From Roseibium sp. HPY-6 (GTDB lineage: Bacteria > Pseudomonadota > Alphaproteobacteria > Rhizobiales > Stappiaceae), in contig NZ_JBEWCD010000004.1 in NCBI RefSeq assembly GCF_040530035.1, positions 124,001 through 188,000 of the forward strand: a stretch of DNA of 64,000 bases, in the 5' to 3' direction. This document shows positions 36,027-44,264 of this stretch, piece by piece. The first letter of the stretch is position 1. Every line of letters begins with the position of its first letter. The translations under genes and the position numbers were made by a program. The notes beneath the pieces were generated by a model. It saw only the letters and a program-made list of their open reading frames with translations. It ran no database searches and had not been told where the DNA came from.

Positions 36027-39000
36027 ATGGACATTGCTCGCTTCAGTATCGACAAACCCATTTTTACGTGGATGCTGATCCTTACGTTTCTGTTTGGCGG
36101 TATCGGTTCGTTCTTCTCTCTTGGGCGCCTTGAGGATCCAGCATTCACAATCAAGGTCGCCGTTGTTGCAACAGGGTATCCTGGCGCGTCTGCTGAGGAA
36201 GTGGCCCGTGAAGTGACGGAACCATTGGAAAGCGCCATCCAGAAGATGGGCGAGGTAGGTCAGATTACTTCCCGCAACACACCTGGCCTGTCACTGATCG
36301 AAATCGAGATCGAAGATACAATCGATGGATCAGAGCTTCCGGCAATATGGACAAAACTGCGCGCCCGCGTGCGCGATGCTGCCTTGTCATTGCCTCGCGG
36401 GGCCACAAAACCTGTCGTCAACGACACATTCGGCGATGTTTTCGGGATGTATTACGCTGTCACAACAGAAGGTTTCAGCGATCAGGAAAAGCATGACCTC
36501 GCCCGCTACTTGCGAAGAGAAATTTTGGCCGTTGATGGTGTTGCGGATGTCGAACTCTCCGGCTTGCCGCAAGAGGTCATCTATGTGGAGCCGGATCTTG
36601 CCATACTGGCGAACCAGAACATTCCAGTAGAGGCCTTCCTGGAGGTTATCTCAAACTCCAATTCTGTCGTCGATGCTGGTGAATTTGGAAACACGGAACT
36701 GCGGATTGCGGCAGGCACGGATAGCGTCGGGGAAATCGCCGGACTGTCAGTCGGCCTAGACGGACAAGTGATCAACATCGCGGATTTGGCAAATGTCTCA
36801 CGTCAACGTACTGACGATCCTTCTTTATTGATCCGCCACAATCAAGCTGAAGCGTTTACGATCGGAATCGCAGGGCTGGAAACAGAAAACATTGTCGCAG
36901 TTGGTGAACGTGTTGATGCGCGGTTTGCGGAAATCATGTCGCAAATGCCTGCCGGAGTGAACTTGCTCCCGATCTACGAACAGCACAAGGTGGTCGACGA
37001 GGCGTCCAACGCGTTCCTTGTGAACCTGGCAATGTCTGTTGCAATCGTCGTGATCGTCCTTGCGATCTTCATGGGACCGAGAGCGGCGCTCACCGTTGGC
37101 ACAACGCTGTTCCTAACTGTACTTGGCACCCTTTTGTTCATGCTTCTGTTCTCGATCGAGATGGAACGGATCTCTCTTGGTGCTCTGATCATCGCCATGG
37201 GAATGCTTGTCGACAATGCCATCGTTGTGGCGGAGGGCATGCAATCGGCCATGAAGAGTGGAAAGTCTTCGCGCGACGCCGCCACAGAAGCCGCATCCAA
37301 GACACAAATTCCACTCCTGGGAGCCACTGTGATTGGTGCGCTGGCGTTTGCACCAATCGGTCTCAGCCCAGATTCGACAGGCGAATTCATGTTCTCCCTG
37401 TTCGCGGTCGTTGGCATTTCGCTCCTGCTGTCGTGGGGTCTTGCTCTGACAGTAACCCCGCTTCTTGGTCACTATGTTTTCAAGCAGGGCAAGGAAGGCG
37501 CGGGCGAAGCCTATAATGGACTGATCTTCAGAGGATATGGGGCAATTCTAAAAGGCGCGTTGCGCACCCGGTGGCTGGTTGCCGTCGGTCTGTTCGCCAT
37601 TACCTTTGCCTGTTTTGCAGGATTTGCAAACGTCAAAGAGCAGTTCTTTCCCTACTCAAACAACCCCTTGTTTTTCGTAAACTACAAATTGCCACAAGGT
37701 GCTTCAATTGAAGAAACAGATCGTGACATAGAAGTCCTTGAATCGTGGCTCGCGGAACAAGACGACGTTGTGTCTTACACGGCTTACGTTGGTGACGGTG
37801 CTCTGCGCTTTATGCTCACCTATCCGACGGCCAAGGCAAATGAGACTTATGGCCATTTGATCGTAAGGGTCGATGACGTGCTCAAAATACCGGCACTTAT
37901 GGGCGAATTGAGCGTGTTCGCATCAAGCGCATTGCCGATCGGAGAGTTTACAGCGAAGCAACTGGCGTTCGGGCCAGGCGAAGGTGATCCAATTCAGCTG
38001 CGCATTTCTGGTCCAGATCCTGATGTGCTGCGCAGCCTTAGCCTGGAAGTTGAGGCCAGAATGCGCTCAAGCTCTGGCAACTTTACAGCCTTGCGAACCA
38101 ATTGGGGAGAACGTGAGCTCGTTGTTACACCTGTTTATGCAGAAGAACGTGCTCAGGCTGTCGGCATCACCCGTGAAAACATCGCAGATACAATGCGATT
38201 TGCGACAGATGGCGTTCTTGCGGGGCTGTACCGGGAAGATGAACGGCAGATCCCCATCTATGTTCGCGCGCCAAGAGATCAAGAAATTGGGCTCGTGGAT
38301 CATCTGGTCTATTCGCCGAGCACCCAAACCCTGATCCCGATGGAACAAGTCATCGAAGGCATGCGGGTTGAGCCCGAAGACACCCTTTATCAAAGACGTG
38401 ACCGCGTCCCAACCCTGACTGTTTCAGGGACAATTCATCAGGGCATATCAGCAGCAGAGGTTCTTGCAGAGATCCGAGGCAACGTTGAAGAAATCACCCT
38501 GCCTGCTGGATACAACATAGCCTGGGGCGGTGAATATGAGGATACGCTCGAAGCAAACACCAGTTTGGCGAACCAGCTTCCGTTTGCAATTATCATGATG
38601 GTTATGATCTCGATCATGCTCTTCAACGCGCTGAGGCAACCGTTGATCATCTGGTTGCTGGTACCGATGGCGGCAAATGGCGCTGTAATCGGACTTCTGG
38701 CAACGAACCTGCCCTTCAGCTTTACAGCGCTTTTGGGTCTCTTGAGTCTTTCTGGGATGTTGATCAAAAACGGCATCGTTCTGGTTGAAGAAATTGACCT
38801 GGTAAAAGCTGAAGGACTTCCATTGGAAGAAGCGATCATTTCGGCATCAAAATCGCGCCTCCGCCCGGTCATGCTGGCCGCCGCAACAACCATTTTGGGA
38901 ATGGTGCCCTTGCTGGGAGATGCGTTTTTTGTCTCCATGTCGGTCACAATCATGGCGGGATTGGCTTTTGCTACAATCCTCACACTGATCGCTACACCTG

Positions 39001-39089
39001 TGTTCTACCGGCTAATGTTCTCAGACAAAAAGAGGCCAGCCCCACAACCTGCACCTGATCACAATCAGAAAGCGCTTCAGGCCGCATAG
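36027..39089 (+). CDS. RND efflux transporter B
   Basis: A 1020-residue RND transporter. It begins with RFSIDKPIFTWMLILTFLFGG and has LEDPAFTIKVAVVATGYPGASAEEVA, typical of the subgroup near MexK/VexK-like pumps. The central proton-relay helix has one Asp pair position changed: GMLVDNAIVVAEGMQSAM rather than DD, as in that subgroup. The second half carries LLSLSGMLIKNGIVLVEEI. It exports amphiphilic compounds with the adaptor upstream; no outer-membrane gene adjoins. The gene is followed by a strong hairpin, and expression probably depends on TetR-A. Confidence 0.9.
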   Translation: MDIARFSIDKPIFTWMLILTFLFGGIGSFFSLGRLEDPAFTIKVAVVATGYPGASAEEVAREVTEPLESAIQKMGEVGQITSRNTPGLSLIEIEIEDTIDGSELPAIWTKLRARVRDAALSLPRGATKPVVNDTFGDVFGMYYAVTTEGFSDQEKHDLARYLRREILAVDGVADVELSGLPQEVIYVEPDLAILANQNIPVEAFLEVISNSNSVVDAGEFGNTELRIAAGTDSVGEIAGLSVGLDGQVINIADLANVSRQRTDDPSLLIRHNQAEAFTIGIAGLETENIVAVGERVDARFAEIMSQMPAGVNLLPIYEQHKVVDEASNAFLVNLAMSVAIVVIVLAIFMGPRAALTVGTTLFLTVLGTLLFMLLFSIEMERISLGALIIAMGMLVDNAIVVAEGMQSAMKSGKSSRDAATEAASKTQIPLLGATVIGALAFAPIGLSPDSTGEFMFSLFAVVGISLLLSWGLALTVTPLLGHYVFKQGKEGAGEAYNGLIFRGYGAILKGALRTRWLVAVGLFAITFACFAGFANVKEQFFPYSNNPLFFVNYKLPQGASIEETDRDIEVLESWLAEQDDVVSYTAYVGDGALRFMLTYPTAKANETYGHLIVRVDDVLKIPALMGELSVFASSALPIGEFTAKQLAFGPGEGDPIQLRISGPDPDVLRSLSLEVEARMRSSSGNFTALRTNWGERELVVTPVYAEERAQAVGITRENIADTMRFATDGVLAGLYREDERQIPIYVRAPRDQEIGLVDHLVYSPSTQTLIPMEQVIEGMRVEPEDTLYQRRDRVPTLTVSGTIHQGISAAEVLAEIRGNVEEITLPAGYNIAWGGEYEDTLEANTSLANQLPFAIIMMVMISIMLFNALRQPLIIWLLVPMAANGAVIGLLATNLPFSFTALLGLLSLSGMLIKNGIVLVEEIDLVKAEGLPLEEAIISASKSRLRPVMLAAATTILGMVPLLGDAFFVSMSVTIMAGLAFATILTLIATPVFYRLMFSDKKRPAPQPAPDHNQKALQAA

Positions 39090-39095
39090 ACAATC

Positions 39096-39127
39096 GCATG
39101 CGGGCAGTTACAAAGCTGCCCGCATGC
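39096..39127. terminator. terminator hairpin between RND-B and TetR-B
   Basis: A perfect 12-bp stem (GCATGCGGGCAG / CTGCCCGCATGC) with an 8-base loop begins 7 bases after the transporter stop. It lies between convergent genes and could serve both strands; T-runs are weak. Confidence 0.7.
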
Positions 39128-39207
39128 GCTTTGCTCTGCGATCCAGGCTAGGTAGGCAAAATCAGGCCAGGTAAAATGTGTTTATCTCAAAAGAACCGCG
39201 CTGATCG

Positions 39208-39801
39208 TTAAGTCAGAAATCCGGACTTCATCACGGAGGCCAGTTCCTTATCGACATTTGTCGCTGTTGGAGCTCCCATGCGCATCCAACGCATCATCGC
39301 CCCCTCCACAAGGCCATGAGCCATGGCCGCCATCATTTCAACGTCGCCTTCGCGAAAGACCCCCTCATTCATAGCCTCCAGATACATGTCTTTGATCTGG
39401 CTCTGTATGAGCTCTCCAGGTAAATAGCCGTCTTCGTAGACCACGTCTGTTGTCATCGAGAAGAGCCGCAACAACTCACTTCGATCCTTGGCAACATCAA
39501 ATAGTCCTTCACAGATCCGATCAAGACGCTGCGGGTATTTACCGCCCGCATTCCAATCAGACCTCATGCGGTCGACAAACTCGTCCTCAATCTCTCGGAG
39601 CATTGCTCTAAGCAGAGAGATCTTGTTTTCGTAGAACCGATAGACGGTGCCAACAGCGATGTTTGCGTCTTTCGCGATGCTGGCAATCGAGACATGCTCA
39701 TAACCCCGATGAGTGAACTGATGCAGCGCAGCTTTATGCAAAGCTGCGCGCTTGCTCTCTGGGTCACGTGTTCGTTTCGATGGATTTCTTCGATTTTTCA
39801 T
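39208..39801 (-). CDS. TetR-family repressor B, divergent from MDR/GST operon
   Basis: A 197-residue TetR regulator. The N-terminal basic stretch (KNRRNPSKRTRDPESKRAAL) precedes the helix-turn-helix YEHVSIASIAKDANIAVGTV then YRFYENKISLLRAML. The ligand domain is of normal size. It is divergent from the MDR oxidoreductase gene; the 120-base gap has two operator-like palindromes around a good promoter, so direct repression of itself and the MDR/GST operon is the likely role. The inducer might be an electrophile handled by those enzymes (inference). Confidence 0.88.
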   Translation of the reverse strand: MKNRRNPSKRTRDPESKRAALHKAALHQFTHRGYEHVSIASIAKDANIAVGTVYRFYENKISLLRAMLREIEDEFVDRMRSDWNAGGKYPQRLDRICEGLFDVAKDRSELLRLFSMTTDVVYEDGYLPGELIQSQIKDMYLEAMNEGVFREGDVEMMAAMAHGLVEGAMMRWMRMGAPTATNVDKELASVMKSGFLT

Positions 39802-39802
39802 A

Positions 39803-39874
39803 AATGAATTATATTCACTAGTGTTGACAGCGCAAGTCCTCGCGCCATATAGCCACTAGTGAACGTTATTCATT
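39803..39874. promoter_or_regulatory. divergent promoter flanked by paired TetR-B operators
   Basis: Two 21-base elements, 39803-39823 and 39854-39874, are inverted copies of each other with 18 of 21 bases identical. Each contains the palindrome CACTAGTG (core TTCACTAGTG). Between them lies TTGACA (39824-39829) and, 17-18 bases on, a TATAG-type -10 at 39847-39853, giving a promoter towards the MDR gene. A repressor dimer on each side would block polymerase in both directions. Confidence 0.7.
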
Positions 39875-39920
39875 AACGCCTTGTATCCTTATCGGAACCT
39901 CTAAGCACGAGGATTGAAGA

Positions 39921-40895
39921 ATGAAAAAAGCAATCTACAGACAACATGGAAACGCGGCCGAGGTCATTGAGATCATAGACGCAGAGCCACAAGCGCTGGA
40001 GCCAGGCCAATCGCGGGTCAAAATCCTCCGCTCCCCAATCAATCCCTCTGATATCGTACAGATCGCGGGCCAATACGGGATCCAGCCAGACATGCCTGCG
40101 GCCGCTGGCATGGAAGGGATCGGCGAAGTTGTTGAAGTCAACGGAGACGGTCACGAAATCGGAACGCTTGTGCTGCTTGCTGACCCTCCCGGCGCGTGGG
40201 CGAGCGAGCGTGTATTCCCGACAGAGGTATTGGTTCCGGTTCCGCGGGCAGATATCGATCAGCTCGCCATGCTGACGGTCAATCCGGCAACCGCTTACCT
40301 ACTGCTCACAGAGTATGTCGACTTGAAAGAGGGCGACTGGATCATTCAAAGCGCGGCAAACTCTGCTGTCGGCCGATATGTAACACAGCTCGCAAAGTCA
40401 CGTGGTATCAACGTAGCGTCCGTCGTCCGGCGTGAAACAGCAATTCCGGATGTGAAGGATGCCGGTTGCGATGCCGCTTTCGTCGACGGCCCTGACCTTG
40501 CTGAACGCGTGGAAGCTGAACTCGACAAAGCACCGGTACTTGCCATCGATGCTGTCGCCGGAGACGCATTTGGCCGCCTGATTGCAACTCTCGCACATGG
40601 GGGCACAGCTGTAAGTTACGGCGGTATGTCTGGCGAGCCACTCATCATTCCAGATGGCAACATTATTTTTAACAACGTCTCCGTTCGAGGCTTCTGGCTG
40701 GTTAACTGGTTTACCAATGCAGGTCCGGACGAAATCAAACGTGTCTATGGCGAACTGACCGAGCTTGTTCTCAGCGGCCAGCTGAATGCGCCAATCGACA
40801 AGATCTTTACGCTCGATCAAATCACCGACGCTCTTGCCCACACTGTCGCGGGCGGCCGTTCCGGCAAGGTTCTCCTGGCCCCCAACGGAATTTGA
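39921..40895 (+). CDS. zinc-free MDR oxidoreductase, quinone reductase / enoyl reductase type
   Basis: A 324-residue medium-chain dehydrogenase/reductase. The N-terminal GroES-like half has INPSDIVQIAGQYGIQPDMP and GMEGIGEVVEVNGDG, which resembles mitochondrial-type enoyl reductases (Etr1/MECR) and quinone reductases. No catalytic or structural zinc Cys set is present. The Rossmann half opens with WIIQSAANSAVGRYVTQLA and later GGTAVSYGGMSGEP. It should use NADPH to reduce quinones or activated double bonds. First gene of an operon with a GST 29 bases downstream; both probably answer to TetR-B in detoxification of electrophiles. Confidence 0.87.
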   Translation: MKKAIYRQHGNAAEVIEIIDAEPQALEPGQSRVKILRSPINPSDIVQIAGQYGIQPDMPAAAGMEGIGEVVEVNGDGHEIGTLVLLADPPGAWASERVFPTEVLVPVPRADIDQLAMLTVNPATAYLLLTEYVDLKEGDWIIQSAANSAVGRYVTQLAKSRGINVASVVRRETAIPDVKDAGCDAAFVDGPDLAERVEAELDKAPVLAIDAVAGDAFGRLIATLAHGGTAVSYGGMSGEPLIIPDGNIIFNNVSVRGFWLVNWFTNAGPDEIKRVYGELTELVLSGQLNAPIDKIFTLDQITDALAHTVAGGRSGKVLLAPNGI

Positions 40896-40924
40896 CTTTC
40901 TGCTAGGCCCAAAAGGACAACGCC

Positions 40925-41566
40925 ATGACACTCACACTGTTTCATACTCCCGGGACACGTTCCGTCCGCGCTCGATGGCTCATGGAGGAAATGGGAGTTC
41001 CCTATGAATTGAAAACATTGGCCTATGACGGGGAGTATTTCGCTTCTGAGGAGTTCCGGAAAATCAACCCCATGGGCAAGGTTCCAGCTTTTTACGACGG
41101 TGAAACGTTAATCATTGAGTCGGTCGCGATCATGCAATACGTCATGAACCGCTATGGCCCAACCGAGTTGGATATTCCTTCGGACGACCCTGAATACGCC
41201 ACGTATCTTCAATGGTTGCACCTTGGTGAAAGCGGTATGTCCGGTTACATCGCTGTCTCATTTGGTCATGCTGCGCAGGTCGATCCCTACAAGGTATCTG
41301 AGGAATTCGACGCGTACTGTCGGTATCAGGTCGAAAAAGCGGTCGCAATGTTGGAGGCGCGATTGCAAGATCGTGAGTTTATTCTGGACCGCGGTTTTAG
41401 TGCTGCCGACATCTCGACCGGCTACGCCCTGATGTTCGCAGCGGTATGCACTGGAACGACCTACCCATCCAAGGTCTCGGACTATCTGAGCCGAATGATG
41501 GCGCGGCCGGCGATGCAGCGCGCTCTAAGCGACATTCCCGCAGAACAATTGTCTATGATCGTGTGA
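40925..41566 (+). CDS. glutathione S-transferase family protein
   Basis: A 213-residue GST. The thioredoxin-like N-domain begins MTLTLFHTPGTRSVRARWLMEE and contains KINPMGKVPAF and the glutathione-binding ESVAIMQYV, with Glu-Ser at the gamma-glutamyl site. The catalytic residue near the N-terminus is probably Ser or Thr in TPGTRS, as in beta/theta-like bacterial GSTs. The helical C-domain has REFILDRGFSAADISTGYAL, a shortened form of the 'FTxADI' motif. Co-operonic with the MDR oxidoreductase, so likely part of the same electrophile response. Confidence 0.88.
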   Translation: MTLTLFHTPGTRSVRARWLMEEMGVPYELKTLAYDGEYFASEEFRKINPMGKVPAFYDGETLIIESVAIMQYVMNRYGPTELDIPSDDPEYATYLQWLHLGESGMSGYIAVSFGHAAQVDPYKVSEEFDAYCRYQVEKAVAMLEARLQDREFILDRGFSAADISTGYALMFAAVCTGTTYPSKVSDYLSRMMARPAMQRALSDIPAEQLSMIV

Positions 41567-41575
41567 AGCCAAGGA

Positions 41576-41603
41576 ACAGGGCCGTTCTAAAGGGCGGCCT
41601 TGT
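41576..41603 (+). terminator. weak hairpin after the GST gene
   Basis: ACAGGGCCG pairs with CGGCCTTGT (8 of 9) over a 10-base loop, 9 bases after the GST stop. There is no T-run. Confidence 0.3.
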
Positions 41604-41738
41604 CCAAACCATCCTCGCCAAAATATCGAGAGTCGGCAGAAAAGTGGTGCTCTACGGCTCTGAAATGACAGCTTCATTTCCCTCTAACTGCCGACACTCC
41701 AAGCGAGCGCATAGGAGGAATCGAATAGGTTGATACTT

Positions 41739-42287
41739 TTAATGCTGATTTCGGAGCGACCATTCGAGGATTTTACGGCCAGGCAGAGATGTGAAACCTG
41801 GGTCTTTGGCTCCTGCAACGTCCCGAAAGCCAGCTTTCCTTAAAGCGGCGATTGAAGTCAAGTTATCGTCGGCAACGTCTGCGATTAACTGACGTCGTTT
41901 GAAATGCCGAAGCGATGCGTCTCGATATAAATTCAGCAGCCTTGTGCCGTATCCTTTGCCTTGAAAGGGCGCACCGAGCCAATAACTCAAGCCCATCCGG
42001 CTCGCGTCAATCTCATAAGAACCGATTGATCCAATAAGACTATTTGCGACAACGAGTTCGACTCCAAAAAGGCAAGGTGTTCGTCCTATGTGGTTTTCAA
42101 GAGATTGTTCAAACTTCTCATGAAGCTCTTCGATCGAGCAGTCTGACAAGAGCCTGATCCCAGATCCTGGGCGAATTTCTCCTCTGAGCGAACCCGATAC
42201 TCTAAGATCCGACAAAAAGTGGCAGTAATTTGCCTTGTCTTCGACGCCCAAAGGTCGAATAGAAATGCATCCGTCAGAAACACGCAT
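41739..42287 (-). CDS. GNAT acetyltransferase, RimJ/RimL-like
   Basis: A 182-residue N-acetyltransferase. The start SIRPLGVEDKANYCHFLSD is the usual first strand and helix, LIGSIGSYEIDASRMGLSYW covers the central strands, and the acetyl-CoA loop reads GAPFQGKGYGTRLLN (Q-x-x-G-x-G/A form). The last strands include IADVADDNLTSIAALRKAGF, the RimJ/RimL hallmark for ribosomal-protein or related amine acetylation. The actual substrate is open. It is convergent with the GST operon and stands alone. GC and codon use are like the neighbours. Confidence 0.85.
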   Translation of the reverse strand: MRVSDGCISIRPLGVEDKANYCHFLSDLRVSGSLRGEIRPGSGIRLLSDCSIEELHEKFEQSLENHIGRTPCLFGVELVVANSLIGSIGSYEIDASRMGLSYWLGAPFQGKGYGTRLLNLYRDASLRHFKRRQLIADVADDNLTSIAALRKAGFRDVAGAKDPGFTSLPGRKILEWSLRNQH

Positions 42288-42760
42288 GCATTTAATCTAG
42301 TCTCCAACGGAGCTTGTTGAAAGCGAACATTGTCTCACTTCGTCGACGTTGAATCTCAGCACCCACCCCTTTTTCAGGCCTTGCAATCTTTCATTCAGCC
42401 GGCCCGATGCCGGCTGATCGCCCTACACTATTTGTCCGGTTGGTGACTTTTCTGGTTGGCAGAAATCGCGACAATTCTCGCTAGTGACAACACAATTTGT
42501 AAGTGGGGCACTTTCTATCCCGAACCGCAACAAAAGCGCTAAGTTGCCTGAGTTTCGAGAGCCGTGTTTTGAGCAGAACCTTCTCCCATTTGAGTTTTAA
42601 GGAACGCAACTACCTGGCATAACAGCGAGTTTGCCGATGGCTACTGGGCGAGGACCGCCAATCACATGGCATGCGATGACGACGACCCGCCGACACTGTC
42701 ATCGACCTGTCTTGTCCCGAGAGTATGGGCTGCCCACCAACAACCATTGAGAGGCACAAC
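42288..42760. other. intergenic region with a decayed IS-associated repeat
   Basis: No gene recognised. Positions 42440-42495 (GGTGACTTTTCTGGTTGGCA, then GACAATTCTCGCTAGTGACAA) match part of the repeats at 50197-50306 and 51967-52101, so this is a third, decayed copy of that IS-associated element. Confidence 0.5.
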
Positions 42761-43072
42761 ATGCTAGAAACGGAGCGTCTTCTCCTTAGACGTCCGAATG
42801 CATCGGATTTTTCAGCTTGGACCGCCTTTCTTTCTGATGCCGAAGTGACCCGGTTTATCGGTGGACCACAGGACACCGCTGGGGCATGGCGGAACTTGTG
42901 CCTTTTTGCCGGCGCATGGAGTGTCCAAGGGTACAGCAATTTTTCTGTAGTAGAGAAAGCAACTGGCCAGTGAGTAGGTAGAGCGGGAGCTTGGTTCCCT
43001 CCAGGTTGGCCGGGCAAAGAGATTGAGTGGGCATTCAAACGCGATGTGTGGGGGAAAGGATATGCCACCGGG
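42761..43072 (+). pseudogene. broken GNAT acetyltransferase
   Basis: From ATG 42761 the frame reads MLETERLLLRRPNASDFSAW, a textbook RimJ/RimL-type start, and runs for 70 codons to a TGA at 42971. The same frame continues past the stop with VGRAGAWFPPGWPGKEIEWA and VWGKGYATGLL, which is the acetyl-CoA motif region, before homology ends at about 43072 within a perfect inverted duplication. The last third, including EAAR-like helix and final strand, is missing. One premature stop plus a 3' truncation at a rearrangement junction makes it a pseudogene. Confidence 0.8.
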
Positions 43073-43108
43073 TTGCTGCCTCGGTGGCATATCCTTTCCC
43101 CCACACAT
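43044..43108. repeat. perfect 26-bp fold-back inverted repeat
   Basis: Positions 43044-43069 and 43083-43108 are exact reverse complements around a 13-base loop. The left arm codes for the VWGKGYAT motif of the broken GNAT gene; the right arm ends on the first two bases of the RidA ATG at 43107. The arm therefore looks like a piece of the acetyltransferase copied back in reverse. Confidence 0.9.
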
Positions 43109-43520
43109 GTCTAAACTTTATCAGGACTGGAAGATGGCGCCCGGGTCGGAAATTGGCGGATTTGTGTTTCTAACCGGGTTCAATGGTGCCGGATTGGACG
43201 GCAAGGTTTGGGCAGATGTCGCCACGCAAATAAACACTGCGCTTGACCAGGTGTTCGACGTATTGATTGAAGCAGGACTGAGCGCAGCCCATGTGGTGGA
43301 AGTCACGCGCTATCACGTGGGTCTGCGCGAATACCTATCCACGTTCCGGGCAATCTGGGCACAAAGAATGTCTGAGCCTTATCCGGCGTGGACAGCTATT
43401 GAAGTTGCCGGTTTCGCAACTGAAGGCGTCACTGTTGAACTACGGGTCATCGCGCATCGCAAAGCAGCCCCAAAAATAACCACCGTAACCCATATCCTGG
43501 CCGAGCCGTTGATAATGTAG
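43107..43520 (+). CDS. RidA (YjgF/YER057c) family protein
   Basis: A 137-residue RidA-fold protein. Family features are EIGGFVFLTGFNGAGLDGKV near the start, TQINTALDQVFDVLIEAGLS, the strand HVVEVTRYHV, and YPAWTAIEVAGFATEGVTVE with the C-terminal ELRVIAHR. The usual catalytic Arg of enamine deaminases (in 'R.ai') is not evident (AWTAIEV), so imine deamination is uncertain. The ATG at 43107 sits at the edge of a fold-back and has no ribosome site; an ATG at 43134 follows AGGACTGGAAG and may be the real start. The native 5' end may have been lost by rearrangement. Confidence 0.75.
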   Translation: MSKLYQDWKMAPGSEIGGFVFLTGFNGAGLDGKVWADVATQINTALDQVFDVLIEAGLSAAHVVEVTRYHVGLREYLSTFRAIWAQRMSEPYPAWTAIEVAGFATEGVTVELRVIAHRKAAPKITTVTHILAEPLIM

Positions 43521-43646
43521 TGCGTGTCCAGGTCGCGAGATACTCGCGATAGGCATCAAATGGCAAAGTAAGGTTAGGTCTGCTACGGCGCGGAGGGCCA
43601 GGATCGTGCGACAAGGAATACTGCCATTCGTACGGGTCGCAACGAA

Positions 43647-43738
43647 AGCTCGCAGTGAGCCCATTTTACCAAATGCTGCGCGGTGCACGAATGGCAGCTT
43701 TGAGCCCATTTTGCCCAATGCTGCATTCTGCACAAATG
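43647..43738 (+). repeat. tandem pair of dispersed GAGCCCATTTT repeats
   Basis: Two 45-base units start with GAGCCCATTTT at 43657 and 43702 and continue with CC(A/C)AATGCTGC and TGCAC(G/A)AATGGC. A diverged half-unit (CTGCCATTCG, CGCAACGAAAGC) precedes them from about 43621. The same unit occurs once at 30622-30667. Confidence 0.7.
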
Positions 43739-43822
43739 GCTCGCAGTAGCAGAAAACCAGACATTCCAATTCGGCGAGACTGATCATTGACCATTTCACC
43801 CGGAAAGCGTTAATTACATTTG

Positions 43823-44004
43823 ATGGTTCTCAATGATCGTTGAGTCGGCGAGATGAAATGGGAACACGGTGAGGTGTAGCCAAAAGGCGCTAAATCCGTG
43901 ACTGCCCCCGCAACTGTGAGCGGTGAGCGACCCCGACAAAGACCACTGGGCATCCGCCTGGGAAGGTTCGGGAGAGCGACGATCCGCAAGTCAGGAGACC
44001 TGCC
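43823..44004 (+). ncRNA. cobalamin riboswitch
   Basis: All main conserved blocks of the adenosylcobalamin class are present in order: GATGAAATGGGAACACGGTG at about 43852, AATCCGTGACTGCCCCCGCA then ACTGTGAGCGG, CCACTGGGC, TGGGAAGG, and the B12 box AAGTCAGGAGACCTGCC at 43988-44004. Downstream, CCAGG (44023) can pair with CCTGG (44036-44040), which abuts the GGAGAGAGG ribosome site at 44039-44047, so control of translation initiation is plausible. It heads the small ORFs and the metal ABC transporter, which would be shut off when B12 is plentiful. Confidence 0.95.
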
Positions 44005-44052
44005 ATCGCGAGTTTAACTGACCCAGGCGGGGTGTCCTGGAGAGAGGCAAAC

Positions 44053-44154
44053 ATGTTCGACGCGACTGCGTACCTACATCGACGTATCTCATTGCCCCCG
44101 CTGAAGCGGAGGCCGCGATGCGCGAGGCAAACGAACCAGACCAGCCGGAGCTAA
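44053..44154 (+). CDS. short ORF right after the riboswitch, 33 aa
   Basis: MFDATAYLHRRISLPPLKRR continues for 33 codons after a strong GGAGAGAGG site 5 bases from the ATG. It ends inside, and in another frame than, the next small ORF. The other frame is open across this stretch too (reading TYLIAPAEAEAA just before the second ATG), so the original product may have been one protein of about 70 residues now split by a frameshift. Alternatively it is a translated leader that couples the riboswitch to the genes behind it. Confidence 0.5.
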   Translation: MFDATAYLHRRISLPPLKRRPRCARQTNQTSRS

Positions 44155-44264
44155 CGCCATACCGGAAAAGCTTCTGTCTCACCAATTTGAGCACCGTCTC
44201 TTTGATCGGCTCTGCCCTAGCTGTGTCTTTTTTGCTTTGGCTGTGCATCTCGGCGGTGCTTTAA
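44118..44264 (+). CDS. small single-span membrane protein, 48 aa
   Basis: A 48-codon gene whose stop (44262-44264) touches the ABC ATPase ATG at 44265. It reads MREANEPDQPELTPYRKSFC and then a hydrophobic helix from about residue 23 (LSTVSLIGSALAVSFLLWLC), giving one membrane span with a soluble acidic N-terminus. I do not recognise it; it does not have the His-rich tail of CbtB. Its position between a cobalamin riboswitch and a metal transporter suggests an accessory transport subunit. The ATG may be internal to a longer frameshifted gene starting at 44053. Confidence 0.6.
   Translation: MREANEPDQPELTPYRKSFCLTNLSTVSLIGSALAVSFLLWLCISAVL

Noticed and set aside
43621..43738. CRISPR-like array suggested by repeated units
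   Set aside because: Only two full units of 45 bases with no unique spacers of constant length and no cas genes; it is a dispersed repeat.
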